A DNA stretch of 64,000 bases, taken from an uncultured Clostridia bacterium. Lineage in GTDB: Bacteria; Bacillota; Clostridia; TANB77; CAG-508. Location: positions 164,968 through 228,967 of the forward strand of contig CAKOTF010000001.1 of the NCBI GenBank assembly GCA_934120045.1, given 5' to 3'. The stretch's first letter is position 1, and every line of letters begins with the position of its first letter. Shown in pieces: positions 18,801-29,350 of this stretch. Both the position numbers and the translations under genes were made by a program. Below the pieces are notes generated by a model. The model was not told the DNA's origin. It searched no databases and saw only the letters and a program-made list of their open reading frames with translations.

Positions 18801-21171
18801 AACAATAGATGCAGATCATCTAACAGAAGATGTATATGTAATAAAAGAAACAAAAGCACCAGATGATTATTGTAAATTTGATGGAACAATAACAATAACA
18901 GTAACAAAGAAAGAAAAAGATGATGGGTCTGGATATGAAAAGTCAATGAAATATACAGTCATAGACTCTAAAGGAAATGATATTACAAATAAAAAAGATG
19001 CAAATGTATATTTAAATGAAGATGGAAATATTTATGTAGAAGTAAGAAACTATGAAGAACCTGAAATACATAAAGGTGTAAAAGATGTAACAAATCAAGA
19101 TTCAGGATATAATGCAGATGAAGTACATACATGGGTAATAGAATCAGATATTCCATCAAACTTAGATGATTATAAACTTTATGACACAGTAGACAATATT
19201 GATTATAGATTAAAATTTGAAGGAACAAATAAAGTTGTTGTAAAAATAGGAAATACAACATTAAAAGAAGGAACAGATTATAAAATTTCATTTGTTGAAA
19301 ATGCAAATGGAATACAAAATAAAACAACATCAGGAAAATTAACATTAACATTTTTAGATACTGAAAATGGAATGAATGCTTCAACAACATTAAAAAATAA
19401 TCAAGGAAAGAAAATTCAAGTAATATTTAATACAACTTTTGCTAAAGACGAAAATGGTAATCTTTTAGCAGCAATGGGAGAACAAATACCAAACCAAGCA
19501 AAATTAGAATATATAAATACATCAAGTGATAACAAAGTAACTAAAGAATCTGAAAAACCAGAAATTCATACAGGAGGAGTTGTTCTATATAAATATTATG
19601 AATTAAAAGATGAAAAACACTCATTAGAAGGAGCAAAATTTGGAATCTATGCAACAGAGGAAGATGCAAAAAATAATAAAAATATTATAATGACAGCAAC
19701 ATCAGATAAAGATGGGCTTGTAAGATTTACAGGATTAAAATATGGTGGAGATGCAAAAAATAGTGAAAGTAACAAACAACAAGATGGAACATATAAATAT
19801 GATGCAGATAAAGCAAGTACAAATTATTGGATAGCTGAAATAGAAGCTCCAAATGGATTTGAAAAATATAATGAAATAATAGCTGTAACAATTAATAAAG
19901 ACAGTTATAATGAAAAAACACCAATATATCAGGTAAAAAATAATAAATTAAATTTTGACTTAGCATTAAGAAAATTCATAACACAAGTTCAAGACACAGA
20001 AGTAACAACAAGAATACCACAAGTTAAATATGAAAATGGTAAAATATCTTATGAACATACAAAAGAACCATTAGTAGTACATGTTAATGATGTTGTAATA
20101 TATACATTAAGAATATTTAACGAAGGAAATATTGATGGGTATGCTAGTACGATAACAGATGATATTCCAGATTACCTAGAATATCTACCAGAAAATGAAA
20201 CAAATACAAAATATTTATGGAAAATGTATGATAAAGATGGAAATGAAACACAAGATGTAAGTGAAGCAGTAAAAATAAAAACAACATATTTATCAAAAGA
20301 AAATGAGAAAACAGCAGGAGAAAATTTATTAAAAGCATTTGATGGAAATGTTGCTAATATTTCATATAAAGACATAAAAATAGCATTTAAAGTAAAAGAT
20401 CCAAATTCAAACACATATATAATAACAAACCATGCACAAATTTCAGATGATTCTGATAAAGATGGAAAACCAATTGAAGATATAGATTCAGTACCAGATG
20501 AATGGAATGAAGGCGAAGATGATCAAGACGTAGAACATGTAAAAGTTGAATATTTTGATTTAGCATTACTAAAATATGTAACAAAAGCAATAGTAATAGA
20601 AAATGGTCAAGAAAGAATTACAGAAACAGGATATAATGGATTAGAAGATCCAGAGCCAGTAGTAAAAGTAGAAATCAAGAAAAAACAACTAAAAAATGTT
20701 ATAGTAAAATTTGCATATGGAATAAAAATAACAAACGAAGGTGATATACCAGGATATGCAAAAGAAATAACAGATTACGTACCAGCAGGACTAAGATTTG
20801 AAGCTGCAGATAACCCTGGATGGACAGATGAAGGAAATAATGTAATATCAACAAGATTGTTAGAAGGAACATTATTACAACCAGGTGAAAGTGCAACAGT
20901 AGAAGTTGTATTAACATGGATAAATGGGGCTAATAACTTAGGGGAAAAGATAAACACAGCAGAAATCTCTGAAGACTATAATGATCATGGAGATGTGCCA
21001 GATAGGGATTCAACACCAGATAATCAAGTACCAGGTGAAGATGATATAGATATAGCAAAAGTTATATTAGCAATATCAACAGGTATTGGTCAAACATTCT
21101 TTGGACTAACAATTGGATTACTTTCAGTAGTATTAGTTGGAATTGTTTTGATAAAGAAATTTGTACTATAG
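15898..21171 (+). CDS. Giant surface adhesin-like protein: candidate thioester domain, DUF11-like and SpaA-like repeats
   Basis: A 1757-aa secreted protein. A signal peptide spans about residues 1-35. The next 230 residues resemble a TQXA/thioester domain: Cys91 in LYCIK and Gln197 in IQKMVIW match the residues that form an internal Cys-Gln thioester in Gram-positive adhesins. Four copies of a module opening with FDLALRK-type motifs start near residues 435, 679, 1353 and 1553; each has an NEGDIDGYA-like strand and ends in an acidic D-x-D-x-D-G / DSTPDN loop. SpaA/Cna-B-like domains and an isopeptide D2-like domain lie between. The C-terminus is one membrane helix plus KK; no LPxTG motif is seen. 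It starts at the ATG behind AAAGGAA; the TTG at 15880 is upstream of that site. Confidence 0.82.
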   Translation: MNKKNLKFVIAFIIFFIMIFGLLVSQIGSFAVVAEKPIYINLGKSKNVNGKNIGYGINDPTESTGNYIWQINQYNSNNVNDKVTNARNLYCIKAEYGKSWVSNGGKETNIVEYNLSYDLEQQREEILKKLVDSSDENTVIKNLLTPEKGAYNQILWILDNAYIPGTTNKEEYLKKFNAVYDVAVGDTLTDEDIIAIQKMVIWYFTNYIIHDDITYNPSNRWEIYNQTDSETGSWLKITNDNWATQASIGEGNNENRRKYESDLLYKNLIKAANDGASEYNTTRTPVSINTNGLTKVADNKYKISIKKVGEYYVLGPMKLNGTNNVNSSITLKVTDKNGNEITDYKISDSEGNEQNKTINDYIGNEDGFYIKVSSTNGKTIKVSLNITNSGTKKTLWLKGTETDTKITLAGEQPLVEITRTPETIETELTAEYTEFDLALRKYIIEVNGRKLTDLNLSSRNPRIDESTLKTGTTATYKHRKDPVEVKENDVITYSITIYNEGDIDGYASKIIDQLPTGLIVSPENPETITSIGKDGNAKNQYKITNGLPTASTSGAPANAIVFNIVTPANSLKAYSEADGLDYETLTFKCIVKQEPDTKNDKILTNVAWIADAKDSNGNSVTDRDSSPSTSPNVNRDNMENYTGNTSNKEDLKDDNYFYKGEQDDDDFEKLVVKPVQKVFDLELVKFIAAVSKDEKIENGEYLTDTKNADGVYTRAPKIIIEKDESKQDTNRKIKCDWSPSNKEALLVNPDDYVLYTIRVYNAGEVDGYAASIKDLLPVGLEFVDVKDESLDYYGIWKLETMTDENGEERQLISTDYLAKGKGKELNSVEGNANYTANLLRALDDSKNVSDTEPKNPDYRDVQVLCRVKEQTNKVLVNYAQISADTDKNGNEIDDKDSTPDNLPKDGPHEDDEDLERLKVKGPDKYSLILVKEDKNGKQLDSTAEFEVTTNGKKETKKITGKLTIAENVTIDADHLTEDVYVIKETKAPDDYCKFDGTITITVTKKEKDDGSGYEKSMKYTVIDSKGNDITNKKDANVYLNEDGNIYVEVRNYEEPEIHKGVKDVTNQDSGYNADEVHTWVIESDIPSNLDDYKLYDTVDNIDYRLKFEGTNKVVVKIGNTTLKEGTDYKISFVENANGIQNKTTSGKLTLTFLDTENGMNASTTLKNNQGKKIQVIFNTTFAKDENGNLLAAMGEQIPNQAKLEYINTSSDNKVTKESEKPEIHTGGVVLYKYYELKDEKHSLEGAKFGIYATEEDAKNNKNIIMTATSDKDGLVRFTGLKYGGDAKNSESNKQQDGTYKYDADKASTNYWIAEIEAPNGFEKYNEIIAVTINKDSYNEKTPIYQVKNNKLNFDLALRKFITQVQDTEVTTRIPQVKYENGKISYEHTKEPLVVHVNDVVIYTLRIFNEGNIDGYASTITDDIPDYLEYLPENETNTKYLWKMYDKDGNETQDVSEAVKIKTTYLSKENEKTAGENLLKAFDGNVANISYKDIKIAFKVKDPNSNTYIITNHAQISDDSDKDGKPIEDIDSVPDEWNEGEDDQDVEHVKVEYFDLALLKYVTKAIVIENGQERITETGYNGLEDPEPVVKVEIKKKQLKNVIVKFAYGIKITNEGDIPGYAKEITDYVPAGLRFEAADNPGWTDEGNNVISTRLLEGTLLQPGESATVEVVLTWINGANNLGEKINTAEISEDYNDHGDVPDRDSTPDNQVPGEDDIDIAKVILAISTGIGQTFFGLTIGLLSVVLVGIVLIKKFVL

Positions 21172-21183
21172 TATAAATAATAC

Positions 21184-21219
21184 AAAAGAAACTAGAAAAA
21201 AATTTTCTAGTTTCTTTTT
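21184..21219 (+). terminator. Terminator after the 1757-aa surface protein gene
   Basis: AAAAGAAACTAGAAAA (21184-21199) pairs with TTTTCTAGTTTCTTTT (21203-21218), with a T run. Confidence 0.9.
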
Positions 21220-21430
21220 ACTTGTGTCCGTAGATTTATATGGAAAAAATATCATAATAAAGGACAAAAAGTAAAAAATGTAATAAAAATGTAATATTAT
21301 GTGAAAGTTGAAAAGCCTTAAGTTGGTGGAGATTAATGGTCATAAAGCTGTTGGAAAGTATGTTGACTTTTTAATAATTACTATGAGAAAATAAAATAAA
21401 TAGAAATTAATGGGAGGAGAGAAATAAAAA
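21220..21430 (+). other. Leader/intergenic region of the 2587-aa surface protein gene
   Basis: This 211-bp stretch has no gene. It contains TGTAAT-AAAAA-TGTAAT (21279-21295), shared almost exactly with 51543-51559. A more GC-rich segment follows (about 21310-21355, with AAGCCTTAAGTTGGTGGAG), and TTGACT at 21363 without a good -10 box. No known riboswitch consensus was recognised. The ribosome site GGGAGGAG ends 11 bp before the ATG at 21431. Confidence 0.4.
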
Positions 21431-24400
21431 ATGAAAAATATCATAAAGAAAATATGCAGTTTTTTAATGTTGATAATGATAGTATTAAATAGCTCAGTAT
21501 TAACAACAGTATCAATGGCTATTGATGAGATAAATACAACTGCAAATGTATCAAATGATAAAACAGAAAAAATTGGGGTTAAAGTAAGTTATACGAGACT
21601 TACTAATAGATTACCAAATGAGCTTACAATAACAGGAATATTAGAAAAAGATACAGAAGACTGTGCTCTGTATGAAAATCCTGTTGTTTATTTCGAATTC
21701 CCAGCCGAAATTGAAAAGGTGGTTGTCAATGATATTAAAATATTGTATGATAATGAATTAAAATTAAAAGATTATACAATAGAAACAAATGATTCAGGAA
21801 ATCAAGTTGTAAAAGTATCATTAGAAGGAAAACAAACACAATATTCTACAGATGGGATTTCACAAGGAACTAATATTAGAATAGTAGCAAATGTAATTGC
21901 AAAACAAGATATAAAGACAGGATTAACAGAATTAAATGTAAAGTGTAATTCTGCATCAGCTGGGCAAGCAGTATTAATAGTAAATGCAACAGAAAACTCT
22001 ATTTTAAATAATATTCAACCATCAAAACAGGATGGAACAATTGTATATGCAAATGGATTGATGATAAATACAAAGTCATCTGTTGGAGATAAGACTTTAA
22101 AAGATAGTGATACAATTCATTCAAATGAAATTATAAAAAATGAAATAACAATAACAAATACAACAAATGATAAAATAGAGAACTTAAAAATAAATGGATA
22201 TATTCCAGAAGAAATGACATATGTTGAATATGATGAAGCTGCTTTCGGATATTGGTCAGATACATATACATTTTTAACAGATGATCCTCAAACAACAGAA
22301 GGAAATATTTTATGGCAAGATGATACAAAACAATATATAGAAGATGAAACAATAAAAAACAAGGAATTTAATATAGATTCTATTCGATCAGGAGAAAGTA
22401 AAACATTTTATTATGAAACTAAAGTAAATAAATTAGATGGTGAAAAAGAGATAGAGACTAAAATAGAATTCTCTATAAAAAATAAAGATTCAGAAGAATA
22501 TAAAAATATATCAACATATAGTATAAAAAATAAGGCTAAAAATGCTACATTTGAAACAAGAATAAGAACATATATAGATAGAGGAAGTAATTCTGAAACT
22601 GGAGCAAGTAAAAACAATTGGGTATATAACATAATAGTAAAAAATTTAACAGACTCAGTTCAAGATGCAGTTTTAAAAATTAATATTCCTGAAACTTTAT
22701 CAATAAAAAAAGTAGAAAAAATAGTAGAAAAGGGAGATGAACTTCAATATAAACAGGAAAATCAAACTTTAACTATAAATTATACAGGAATAGAAGGAAA
22801 TGATTATAGAGCATTTTCTATTGAAGCAGAAGCAGTAAATGTTATTACAGATGAGAATTGTAGATATGAAATAGATTATGCTGCAACTGTAGAGGATACA
22901 AATGGAGATATTACTAGATCAAACTTAAGTGTATCTAAAGGTGGAATTCCAGCTGTAAAAATTACACAAACATCAAGTACAAATGGTGAGACGTTAAATG
23001 GATATGATGAAATAGAATATAAATTTGAAATTGAAAATATTGGATATGTAAGAGAAGAAGATGGTGGTTATACAGAATATGTATTTGCTACAAATATTCC
23101 AAAAGAATTAGAAGTTACATCAATTACATATAATTCAAATGAAGTTGAAAAAGATACAGTAGATAGTAAAGTATTATATACTATTACGCCAATCAGTAAA
23201 TATTATACAGAAGAGGATTTAAAAAGAATTAATGCAAAAGATTATTCAGAGAATGTTAGAGCAAAAGAAACAATAATATTAAAAAATGGAGAAAAAAGTA
23301 TTGTTACAATAAAAGCAAAAGTAAAATCATTGGCAGGACAAACTGATGATATTGTAATAGAAAATATTGGTGCTGTAGGAGGAAAAGGAGTTGAAACTAA
23401 AACATCTGCCATTATATCTAATACATTGCATAATAATGAAAATCAAACTATTATAGTAAATCCAGATGATAAGAAAAATGATGATAATAGTAGTACAACA
23501 AAACCAAGTGATGATAATACAGAAGAACAAGTAAAATATTATACAATATCAGGAACATCATGGTTAGATTCTAATGAAAATGGAAGAAAAGATGATGGAG
23601 AAAAAGTTATATCAGGCATAGATGTACATTTATATGATATAACTAATAAAAAATTTTTAGCAGATAGTAATAATAATATAATAAAAACATCAACAGATGA
23701 AAATGGAAAATATTCATTTACAAAAGTACCAGAAGGAAATTATTATGTTATATTTGAATATAACTCAAATGAATATGGAATTACAGAATATCAAAAAGTA
23801 GGAGTACTAGAAACAGAAAATAATGATACATTAGAAAAAAATGTAAGAATGTTTGGTGAGATAAAGAAAGTTGCTATGACAGATATAATTACTTTAAACT
23901 CAAGTCAAACAAATATAGATATTGGCCTTTTAGAAAATAAAAATTTTGATTTTTCAATAAATCAAACAATTCAAAAAGTAACTGTTTCAAATAAAAAAGG
24001 AACAAAAGAATATACATATGATAATAAAAAATTAGCAAAAGTAGAAATTCATTCAAAACAATTAGCTGGTTCTACAATTGTTGTTGAATATAAAATAAAA
24101 GTAACAAATGAAGGTGAATTAGCTGGAAGAGTATATGATGTAATAGATGAAATACCTTCAAAATTGGAATTTCATTCAGAATTAAATGATGGATGGTCTA
24201 GAACAGAACAATATAAAATATCAAATACAAGTATGGTTAATAAAGATATACAACCAGGAGAATCTATTGAACTTACAGTAACATTAACCAAAACATTAAC
24301 AGAAGATTCTGCTGGAACAATAACTAATATTTCAAGTATAGGAACAACAGACAATTCAAGACATGTAACAGAAAAAAATTTAGACAATAATATAGATAAA

Positions 24401-27400
24401 ACAGAAGTATTAATTCAAGTCGCAACAGGTAAACAAATAGCATTAAGAGTAATAGGAATAATATTAGGAGTTTTAGTATTAGCTTTTATTATGACTATAA
24501 TTATAAGAAAAACAAAATTTTCTAAAAATATAGCAACAAATACATTTATTATAATAGCAGTTATATTAATGTGTAGTGTTATTACTACATATAGTAACGC
24601 AGGAATTATAGGTGATATTATTGATGCTATTACTGGAGGTGGAAGCAGTAGTGGAGGTGCTTCTGGAAATGGAACAGGAAGTGATATAAATACAGAAGGA
24701 GGAGATAATGTCGACAATAGTCTTAGTAAACCAGATGACAGTTTAACAAAAGAACAGCAGGAACAAAAGTGGAAAGATGAATATATGGAAAAATATCCTG
24801 AAGGAAACTATGAAGGTTGTACAACTTTAGAAGAATATAGAGAAAGAGCCAAAGTAGCAGTCCAAACAGATAGTGTAAATGCAAAATTGGCTAAATATGG
24901 TAGATCTGTTCCAAAAGGATTAACGTCAACAGAAGAGCTTGAAAAATATGTTGACCAAGAAAAAAGAGGTATATTAAGTACAAATTATCCTGATATTAAC
25001 TTTGATAATGTTAAAAATTATCAAGAAGCATTAGATATATATAATAAAAAATGTGAAGAAGAAAGAACAGCAATTAGTAATAAATTAGCAAATTCAAGTG
25101 TATTTAAAGGTGCAAAAATAAATGGTGATATTGGAAAAATGGATTATAATGCATTAGCGAATCTAGAAAAGCAAATGGCAGAAATTGAAAAAACATATCC
25201 TGAAAACAAGACATTTAGGGGAGATCCAAATTCACATTATTATACTGATAAGAATGGTAAGAAGATATCTGATTCTGATTATGCAAAATTGTCACCTGCA
25301 GATCAAAAGAAATGTGATGGACATTTTGGTCGTTATGTTGATGAAAATGGAAATTCAGTAGCATATTGTTCAACCCCTGGAAAGGCACAAACATCTCATA
25401 AAAATCTTCAGTATAAAAGAGAAAAATCAGAGTTAAAAATAACAACTGATGCGAATGGTAATGCATCATGGTCTTATGATGTAAAATATGTTCCAACAGA
25501 GAAATATTGCGGACTTAGTGTTCAAGAAATGTCAAAATCAAAATCAGGAAAATATAATAGTAAAGAATTACCAGAAGCAGAGGTAGAAGAAACAGAGATA
25601 CCAGTTCCAGATAATCCAGCACCAGAAAAACCAAAGCCAGAAGAACCAATACCAGATGTTCCAACTGAAGAAGAACCATTAAAAACAAAACTAATTGTTT
25701 GGAAATATGATGTAGATACAGGTGAAGAATTATGGGAGAAAAAAGATACAAGTTATATATCACAGTTTAGATTTAGAATTCCTGGATATGCGGATAGCTT
25801 TGGAATTGGTGAAGAAGTAGAAGTAGATACAAATAAAACATATACTGTATATGAAATTGGTTCTGCATTTGGATATGATGTATATGATGAAAATGGAAAT
25901 TATAAAACATTTAAAGTTGAAGTCGAAAGATATACAACTGTAATGAATGTTAGATTAAATAATACAATTACAAAATTAAAATTATCAGGAAATGTCTGGG
26001 AAGATGGACTAAATGGAAAAGACAATGCAAGAAATGATTTGTATAAAGATAACGACTTTGATGATAAGGATAAACTATTACAAGGAATAAAAGTCAAACT
26101 ATATAAGGATGAAGAACTTGTAGGTGAAACATGGACAGATGAAAATGGACATTATTCATTTGGAGGAAGAAATGAAGATTTAACATATACAAAAGATACA
26201 ATAAATGTAGCAGATTTAGATAAATATCATGTTGAGTTTGAATACAATGGTGTAAAATATACAAATGTAAATTTACATACAGATGTTGAAAATGGATCTA
26301 AAGCAATGGAGGGTGATAATAATAGACAAAACTATAATAATAAATTTACAACAATTGCATCAAACACAATAAAAGATGAAAATGAAAATTCAACAGGAAA
26401 AGCTTTAAATGAAAATGGTACAGAAACAGGAACATTATATTATAGAACAAATCGAAAATATCAATCATCAATAATATATGGAGATCAATCAATATATGAT
26501 GGAACAAGTGTATCAGGAAAAACAACAGATTTTGAAGCATATGGATATGATATATATCATATGAATGCAGATACTAGAGTTGATGAAGCATCATATAGAT
26601 ATAAATTGGAAGATTTATTTGTAAGGGATGTAAATAATCAGGTATATAAAGATAAAGAAATTAAAAATGTAAACTTAGGATTATATGTAAGAGAACAAGT
26701 AGATGTTGCAATAGATAGTGATGTGGCAAGATTAGTACTAAATGTAAATGGATACAACCATATATATAAATATGGAACATTAATAAGTGATAATGATATG
26801 AATGTAGATGCTAATAATGTAGAACAAGTAGATGCTAAATTAAAAGCATTAAAAGGAAAATACTATGAAAGACAATTACATGAATCATCAATATCATATA
26901 GTGCAACACCAGAAGGAACACCAAACTTATATGCAGATATAACATATAAGATATATTTACAAAATAAATCAAACTCATTAACAGCAAAAATAAAAGAATT
27001 AACATTGGATTATGATAATGAATTAAATTTAATATCATATGGATATGAAAATTCAGGAACAACGCAAGAAGTTTCAGAACAAGAAATTGTAGCTAATACA
27101 GTATATGGAGGTACTGAAAACTTAAAAGAAGCTGTAATTAATTTAGAAAAACTAGAAGATAAAAAAATATCGGCAGGAAAGAAAGAAGTACTAGAAGTAA
27201 CATTTAGAGTATATGCTGATACAATAGCAAGAATATTAAATAATCCAGTAGGAATTAAATTTGATATGATGGCTGAAGTTAGCAAATATTCAACATATAC
27301 ACAACAAATGACTGCATATGCAAGTATAGACAAAAATTCAGCTTCAAGAAATGAAAAAGTACAAATAGATACAGATAATACATTTGTAACAGATACATTT

Positions 27401-29194
27401 GAAAATGATACAACAATAGCCCCAACATTCAAATTATCAAAAGGAACACAAACAGAACTATCAGGAATAGTATATGAAGATAGTCCAAAAGAAAGTACGC
27501 CAATAAAAATTAGCGGAAATGATATATATGAAAGAGTTGGAGACGGAATATATAATAATGAAAATGTAATGGCAAACGTATTAGTAGAATTACTAAGTGT
27601 ACCAAAGAATGAAGATGGACAATATGATTCAGATACAGCAAGAAAAGGAGAAAACGGAAGACAAGAATATGATGTAGCAAAACTATATCAAGAGAATAAA
27701 ACAACACAAGGAGAAACATCAAAAGTATTAGCAAGAACATATACAAACGAAAAAGGAGAATACAAATTTGAAGGATTGACAGCTGGAGATTATGTAATAA
27801 AATATACATATGGAAAGAATATGAAAGATGTAGATGAAAATGGTCAAGAAAAAGAAACAATAAGAAGTGCAACAGCAATTTATACAAGTGATGGAAATAC
27901 AAAACTAAAAGAAATAGAAGCAAGAGAATATAAATCAACAGTAATCACATCAGGAGAGATATCAAATGCAATGAATATAACAGATGGAAAGGCACATTTA
28001 AACGGAGATTACTCATGGTTCTTAAAGAGTCCAGAAACAAGATATTCAGATGCAGTAGATGATGTAGAATATAGAGCAAATCTAGAAAAAGAAGCAAAAA
28101 TAAACTATGAAATCTTAAAAGGAACAAAAACATATGTGTATGAAAATATGGAAGCATATACACCATACTTCAAATTAGGAATAGAAGAATTTAATGATCA
28201 ACAATCAGGAGCAACATTAGAAACACAAGAAGATGGAACATTAAATTATGTATTTACAATAGATAATGTAGACTTAGGATTAATAGAAAGACCAATAGTG
28301 GATTTACAAGTAGACAAAGTAATAACAGGGTTAAAAGTATCACTAGGAAATGGTCAAGTATTAATAAATGGAGATCCAAGTAAAGAAAGTTTACCATATG
28401 TAAGAACAGGATTAGATGACTTTGTACCAATAGAAATGGATACAGAATTATTACAAAATGCAACAATAGAAGAAGAATACACAATAAAAATAACAAATAA
28501 TTCAGAATTAGATTATTCAATATATCCAATATGGGGAACAGATAATACTCAAAAGGTAGCATTAAGAAGAAATTATTATTACTATGGAACACAAGAAGGA
28601 TTGACAACAGATGAAGCAGTAACAACAAGAATAGATGTATTAGGAGATTATATAGGATCAGAATTAACAGCAGATGAAAGCACAATGCCAGAATGGAATA
28701 AGAGAGCAATAGAAGAATTGACATCATATAATGGAACAAATTTATTCTCAACAGAAAATGATGGTAAGAAAGAAAAGACATTAAGAGATGGAAAATATAC
28801 AATATATACAACGAATACATTCTACAATCCAAATGAAGAATTAGTAACAATAGGAAAAACAAAGAGTATATCATATAAAGTAAGTAGGTTATTAGCAGTA
28901 AATACAGACACAATGAAATATACAAATGATATGGAAATATTACAATATTCTGGATATAGCCAAAACAAAAATAGAGTAGAAAATACATACAGCAGAGTAA
29001 AAGATACAACACCAGGAAATTTAGTGCCAGGAGGAGCAAAAGAAGATGATGAGGACTCAGTAAGAACAACAATAACTCCACCAACAGGTACAATAATATC
29101 AAGATGGTTATATGTAACAACAGTAGTAGCAGGATTAATCTTAGTTGGAGCAACAATAATATTTATCAGAAAAAGAATATTGCTAAAGAAATAA
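21431..29194 (+). CDS. Giant two-lobed surface protein (SdrD-B/DUF11/SpaA-like), paralogue 1
   Basis: 2587 aa. A signal peptide covers about residues 1-30. The N-lobe holds adhesin-like beta domains, an SdrD B-type domain from about 703 (SGTSWLDSNENG) and a DUF11-like domain at about 838-1000. Two hydrophobic helices follow at about 1001-1050 with a basic loop (RKTKFSKN) between them. Then come a Gly/Ser linker, a segment with at least five Cys, a Pro/Glu-rich stalk (about 1390-1418), a SpaA-like strand set, an SdrD-like domain from about 1516 (LSGNVWEDGLNGKDNARND) and a long C-lobe. A final helix at about 2559-2580 ends in RKRILLKK. No sortase motif is seen. It probably projects through the wall as an adhesin or scaffold; the ligand is unknown. 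Confidence 0.85.
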   Translation: MKNIIKKICSFLMLIMIVLNSSVLTTVSMAIDEINTTANVSNDKTEKIGVKVSYTRLTNRLPNELTITGILEKDTEDCALYENPVVYFEFPAEIEKVVVNDIKILYDNELKLKDYTIETNDSGNQVVKVSLEGKQTQYSTDGISQGTNIRIVANVIAKQDIKTGLTELNVKCNSASAGQAVLIVNATENSILNNIQPSKQDGTIVYANGLMINTKSSVGDKTLKDSDTIHSNEIIKNEITITNTTNDKIENLKINGYIPEEMTYVEYDEAAFGYWSDTYTFLTDDPQTTEGNILWQDDTKQYIEDETIKNKEFNIDSIRSGESKTFYYETKVNKLDGEKEIETKIEFSIKNKDSEEYKNISTYSIKNKAKNATFETRIRTYIDRGSNSETGASKNNWVYNIIVKNLTDSVQDAVLKINIPETLSIKKVEKIVEKGDELQYKQENQTLTINYTGIEGNDYRAFSIEAEAVNVITDENCRYEIDYAATVEDTNGDITRSNLSVSKGGIPAVKITQTSSTNGETLNGYDEIEYKFEIENIGYVREEDGGYTEYVFATNIPKELEVTSITYNSNEVEKDTVDSKVLYTITPISKYYTEEDLKRINAKDYSENVRAKETIILKNGEKSIVTIKAKVKSLAGQTDDIVIENIGAVGGKGVETKTSAIISNTLHNNENQTIIVNPDDKKNDDNSSTTKPSDDNTEEQVKYYTISGTSWLDSNENGRKDDGEKVISGIDVHLYDITNKKFLADSNNNIIKTSTDENGKYSFTKVPEGNYYVIFEYNSNEYGITEYQKVGVLETENNDTLEKNVRMFGEIKKVAMTDIITLNSSQTNIDIGLLENKNFDFSINQTIQKVTVSNKKGTKEYTYDNKKLAKVEIHSKQLAGSTIVVEYKIKVTNEGELAGRVYDVIDEIPSKLEFHSELNDGWSRTEQYKISNTSMVNKDIQPGESIELTVTLTKTLTEDSAGTITNISSIGTTDNSRHVTEKNLDNNIDKTEVLIQVATGKQIALRVIGIILGVLVLAFIMTIIIRKTKFSKNIATNTFIIIAVILMCSVITTYSNAGIIGDIIDAITGGGSSSGGASGNGTGSDINTEGGDNVDNSLSKPDDSLTKEQQEQKWKDEYMEKYPEGNYEGCTTLEEYRERAKVAVQTDSVNAKLAKYGRSVPKGLTSTEELEKYVDQEKRGILSTNYPDINFDNVKNYQEALDIYNKKCEEERTAISNKLANSSVFKGAKINGDIGKMDYNALANLEKQMAEIEKTYPENKTFRGDPNSHYYTDKNGKKISDSDYAKLSPADQKKCDGHFGRYVDENGNSVAYCSTPGKAQTSHKNLQYKREKSELKITTDANGNASWSYDVKYVPTEKYCGLSVQEMSKSKSGKYNSKELPEAEVEETEIPVPDNPAPEKPKPEEPIPDVPTEEEPLKTKLIVWKYDVDTGEELWEKKDTSYISQFRFRIPGYADSFGIGEEVEVDTNKTYTVYEIGSAFGYDVYDENGNYKTFKVEVERYTTVMNVRLNNTITKLKLSGNVWEDGLNGKDNARNDLYKDNDFDDKDKLLQGIKVKLYKDEELVGETWTDENGHYSFGGRNEDLTYTKDTINVADLDKYHVEFEYNGVKYTNVNLHTDVENGSKAMEGDNNRQNYNNKFTTIASNTIKDENENSTGKALNENGTETGTLYYRTNRKYQSSIIYGDQSIYDGTSVSGKTTDFEAYGYDIYHMNADTRVDEASYRYKLEDLFVRDVNNQVYKDKEIKNVNLGLYVREQVDVAIDSDVARLVLNVNGYNHIYKYGTLISDNDMNVDANNVEQVDAKLKALKGKYYERQLHESSISYSATPEGTPNLYADITYKIYLQNKSNSLTAKIKELTLDYDNELNLISYGYENSGTTQEVSEQEIVANTVYGGTENLKEAVINLEKLEDKKISAGKKEVLEVTFRVYADTIARILNNPVGIKFDMMAEVSKYSTYTQQMTAYASIDKNSASRNEKVQIDTDNTFVTDTFENDTTIAPTFKLSKGTQTELSGIVYEDSPKESTPIKISGNDIYERVGDGIYNNENVMANVLVELLSVPKNEDGQYDSDTARKGENGRQEYDVAKLYQENKTTQGETSKVLARTYTNEKGEYKFEGLTAGDYVIKYTYGKNMKDVDENGQEKETIRSATAIYTSDGNTKLKEIEAREYKSTVITSGEISNAMNITDGKAHLNGDYSWFLKSPETRYSDAVDDVEYRANLEKEAKINYEILKGTKTYVYENMEAYTPYFKLGIEEFNDQQSGATLETQEDGTLNYVFTIDNVDLGLIERPIVDLQVDKVITGLKVSLGNGQVLINGDPSKESLPYVRTGLDDFVPIEMDTELLQNATIEEEYTIKITNNSELDYSIYPIWGTDNTQKVALRRNYYYYGTQEGLTTDEAVTTRIDVLGDYIGSELTADESTMPEWNKRAIEELTSYNGTNLFSTENDGKKEKTLRDGKYTIYTTNTFYNPNEELVTIGKTKSISYKVSRLLAVNTDTMKYTNDMEILQYSGYSQNKNRVENTYSRVKDTTPGNLVPGGAKEDDEDSVRTTITPPTGTIISRWLYVTTVVAGLILVGATIIFIRKRILLKK
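27908..28679 (+). repeat. 772-bp direct repeat, copy 1 (inside paralogue 1)
   Basis: Identical by eye to 36279-37050 at every base, including third codon positions. Sequence similarity continues downstream with scattered differences to the end of both genes. Confidence 0.9.
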
Positions 29195-29223
29195 ACGAAA
29201 GATAAAAAATAGAATAAAATTGT

Positions 29224-29258
29224 AAAAAGAAATCGATTATTATGTCGATTTCTTTTTT
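29224..29258 (+). terminator. Terminator after paralogue 1
   Basis: AAAAGAAATCGA (29224-29235) pairs with TCGATTTCTTTTTT (29245-29258). Confidence 0.9.
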
Positions 29259-29291
29259 GTGTAAAAAAATATAGTAATCTCAAGTAAAATG

Positions 29292-29320
29292 TTGAAAATT
29301 CAGGCTAAATATGTTAAAAT
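29292..29320 (+). promoter_or_regulatory. Promoter of the thioredoxin-like / paralogue 2 operon
   Basis: TTGAAA (29292-29297), 17-bp spacer, TAAAAT (29315-29320). Confidence 0.6.
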
Positions 29321-29350
29321 ATAAGTATATGGGTAAAAGAAAGGATATTT

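Noticed and set aside
21300..21370. Riboswitch (cyclic-di-GMP type) before the giant surface gene
   Set aside because: Surface genes are often controlled this way, but the conserved core sequence is absent and pairing is weak.
28254..29156. Long minus-strand reading frames opposite the giant surface genes (also 36625-37582, 18509-18946, 27010-27432)
   Set aside because: They are antisense shadows with Leu/Tyr/His-rich nonsense composition caused by A-ending codon bias on the plus strand, and lack ribosome sites.
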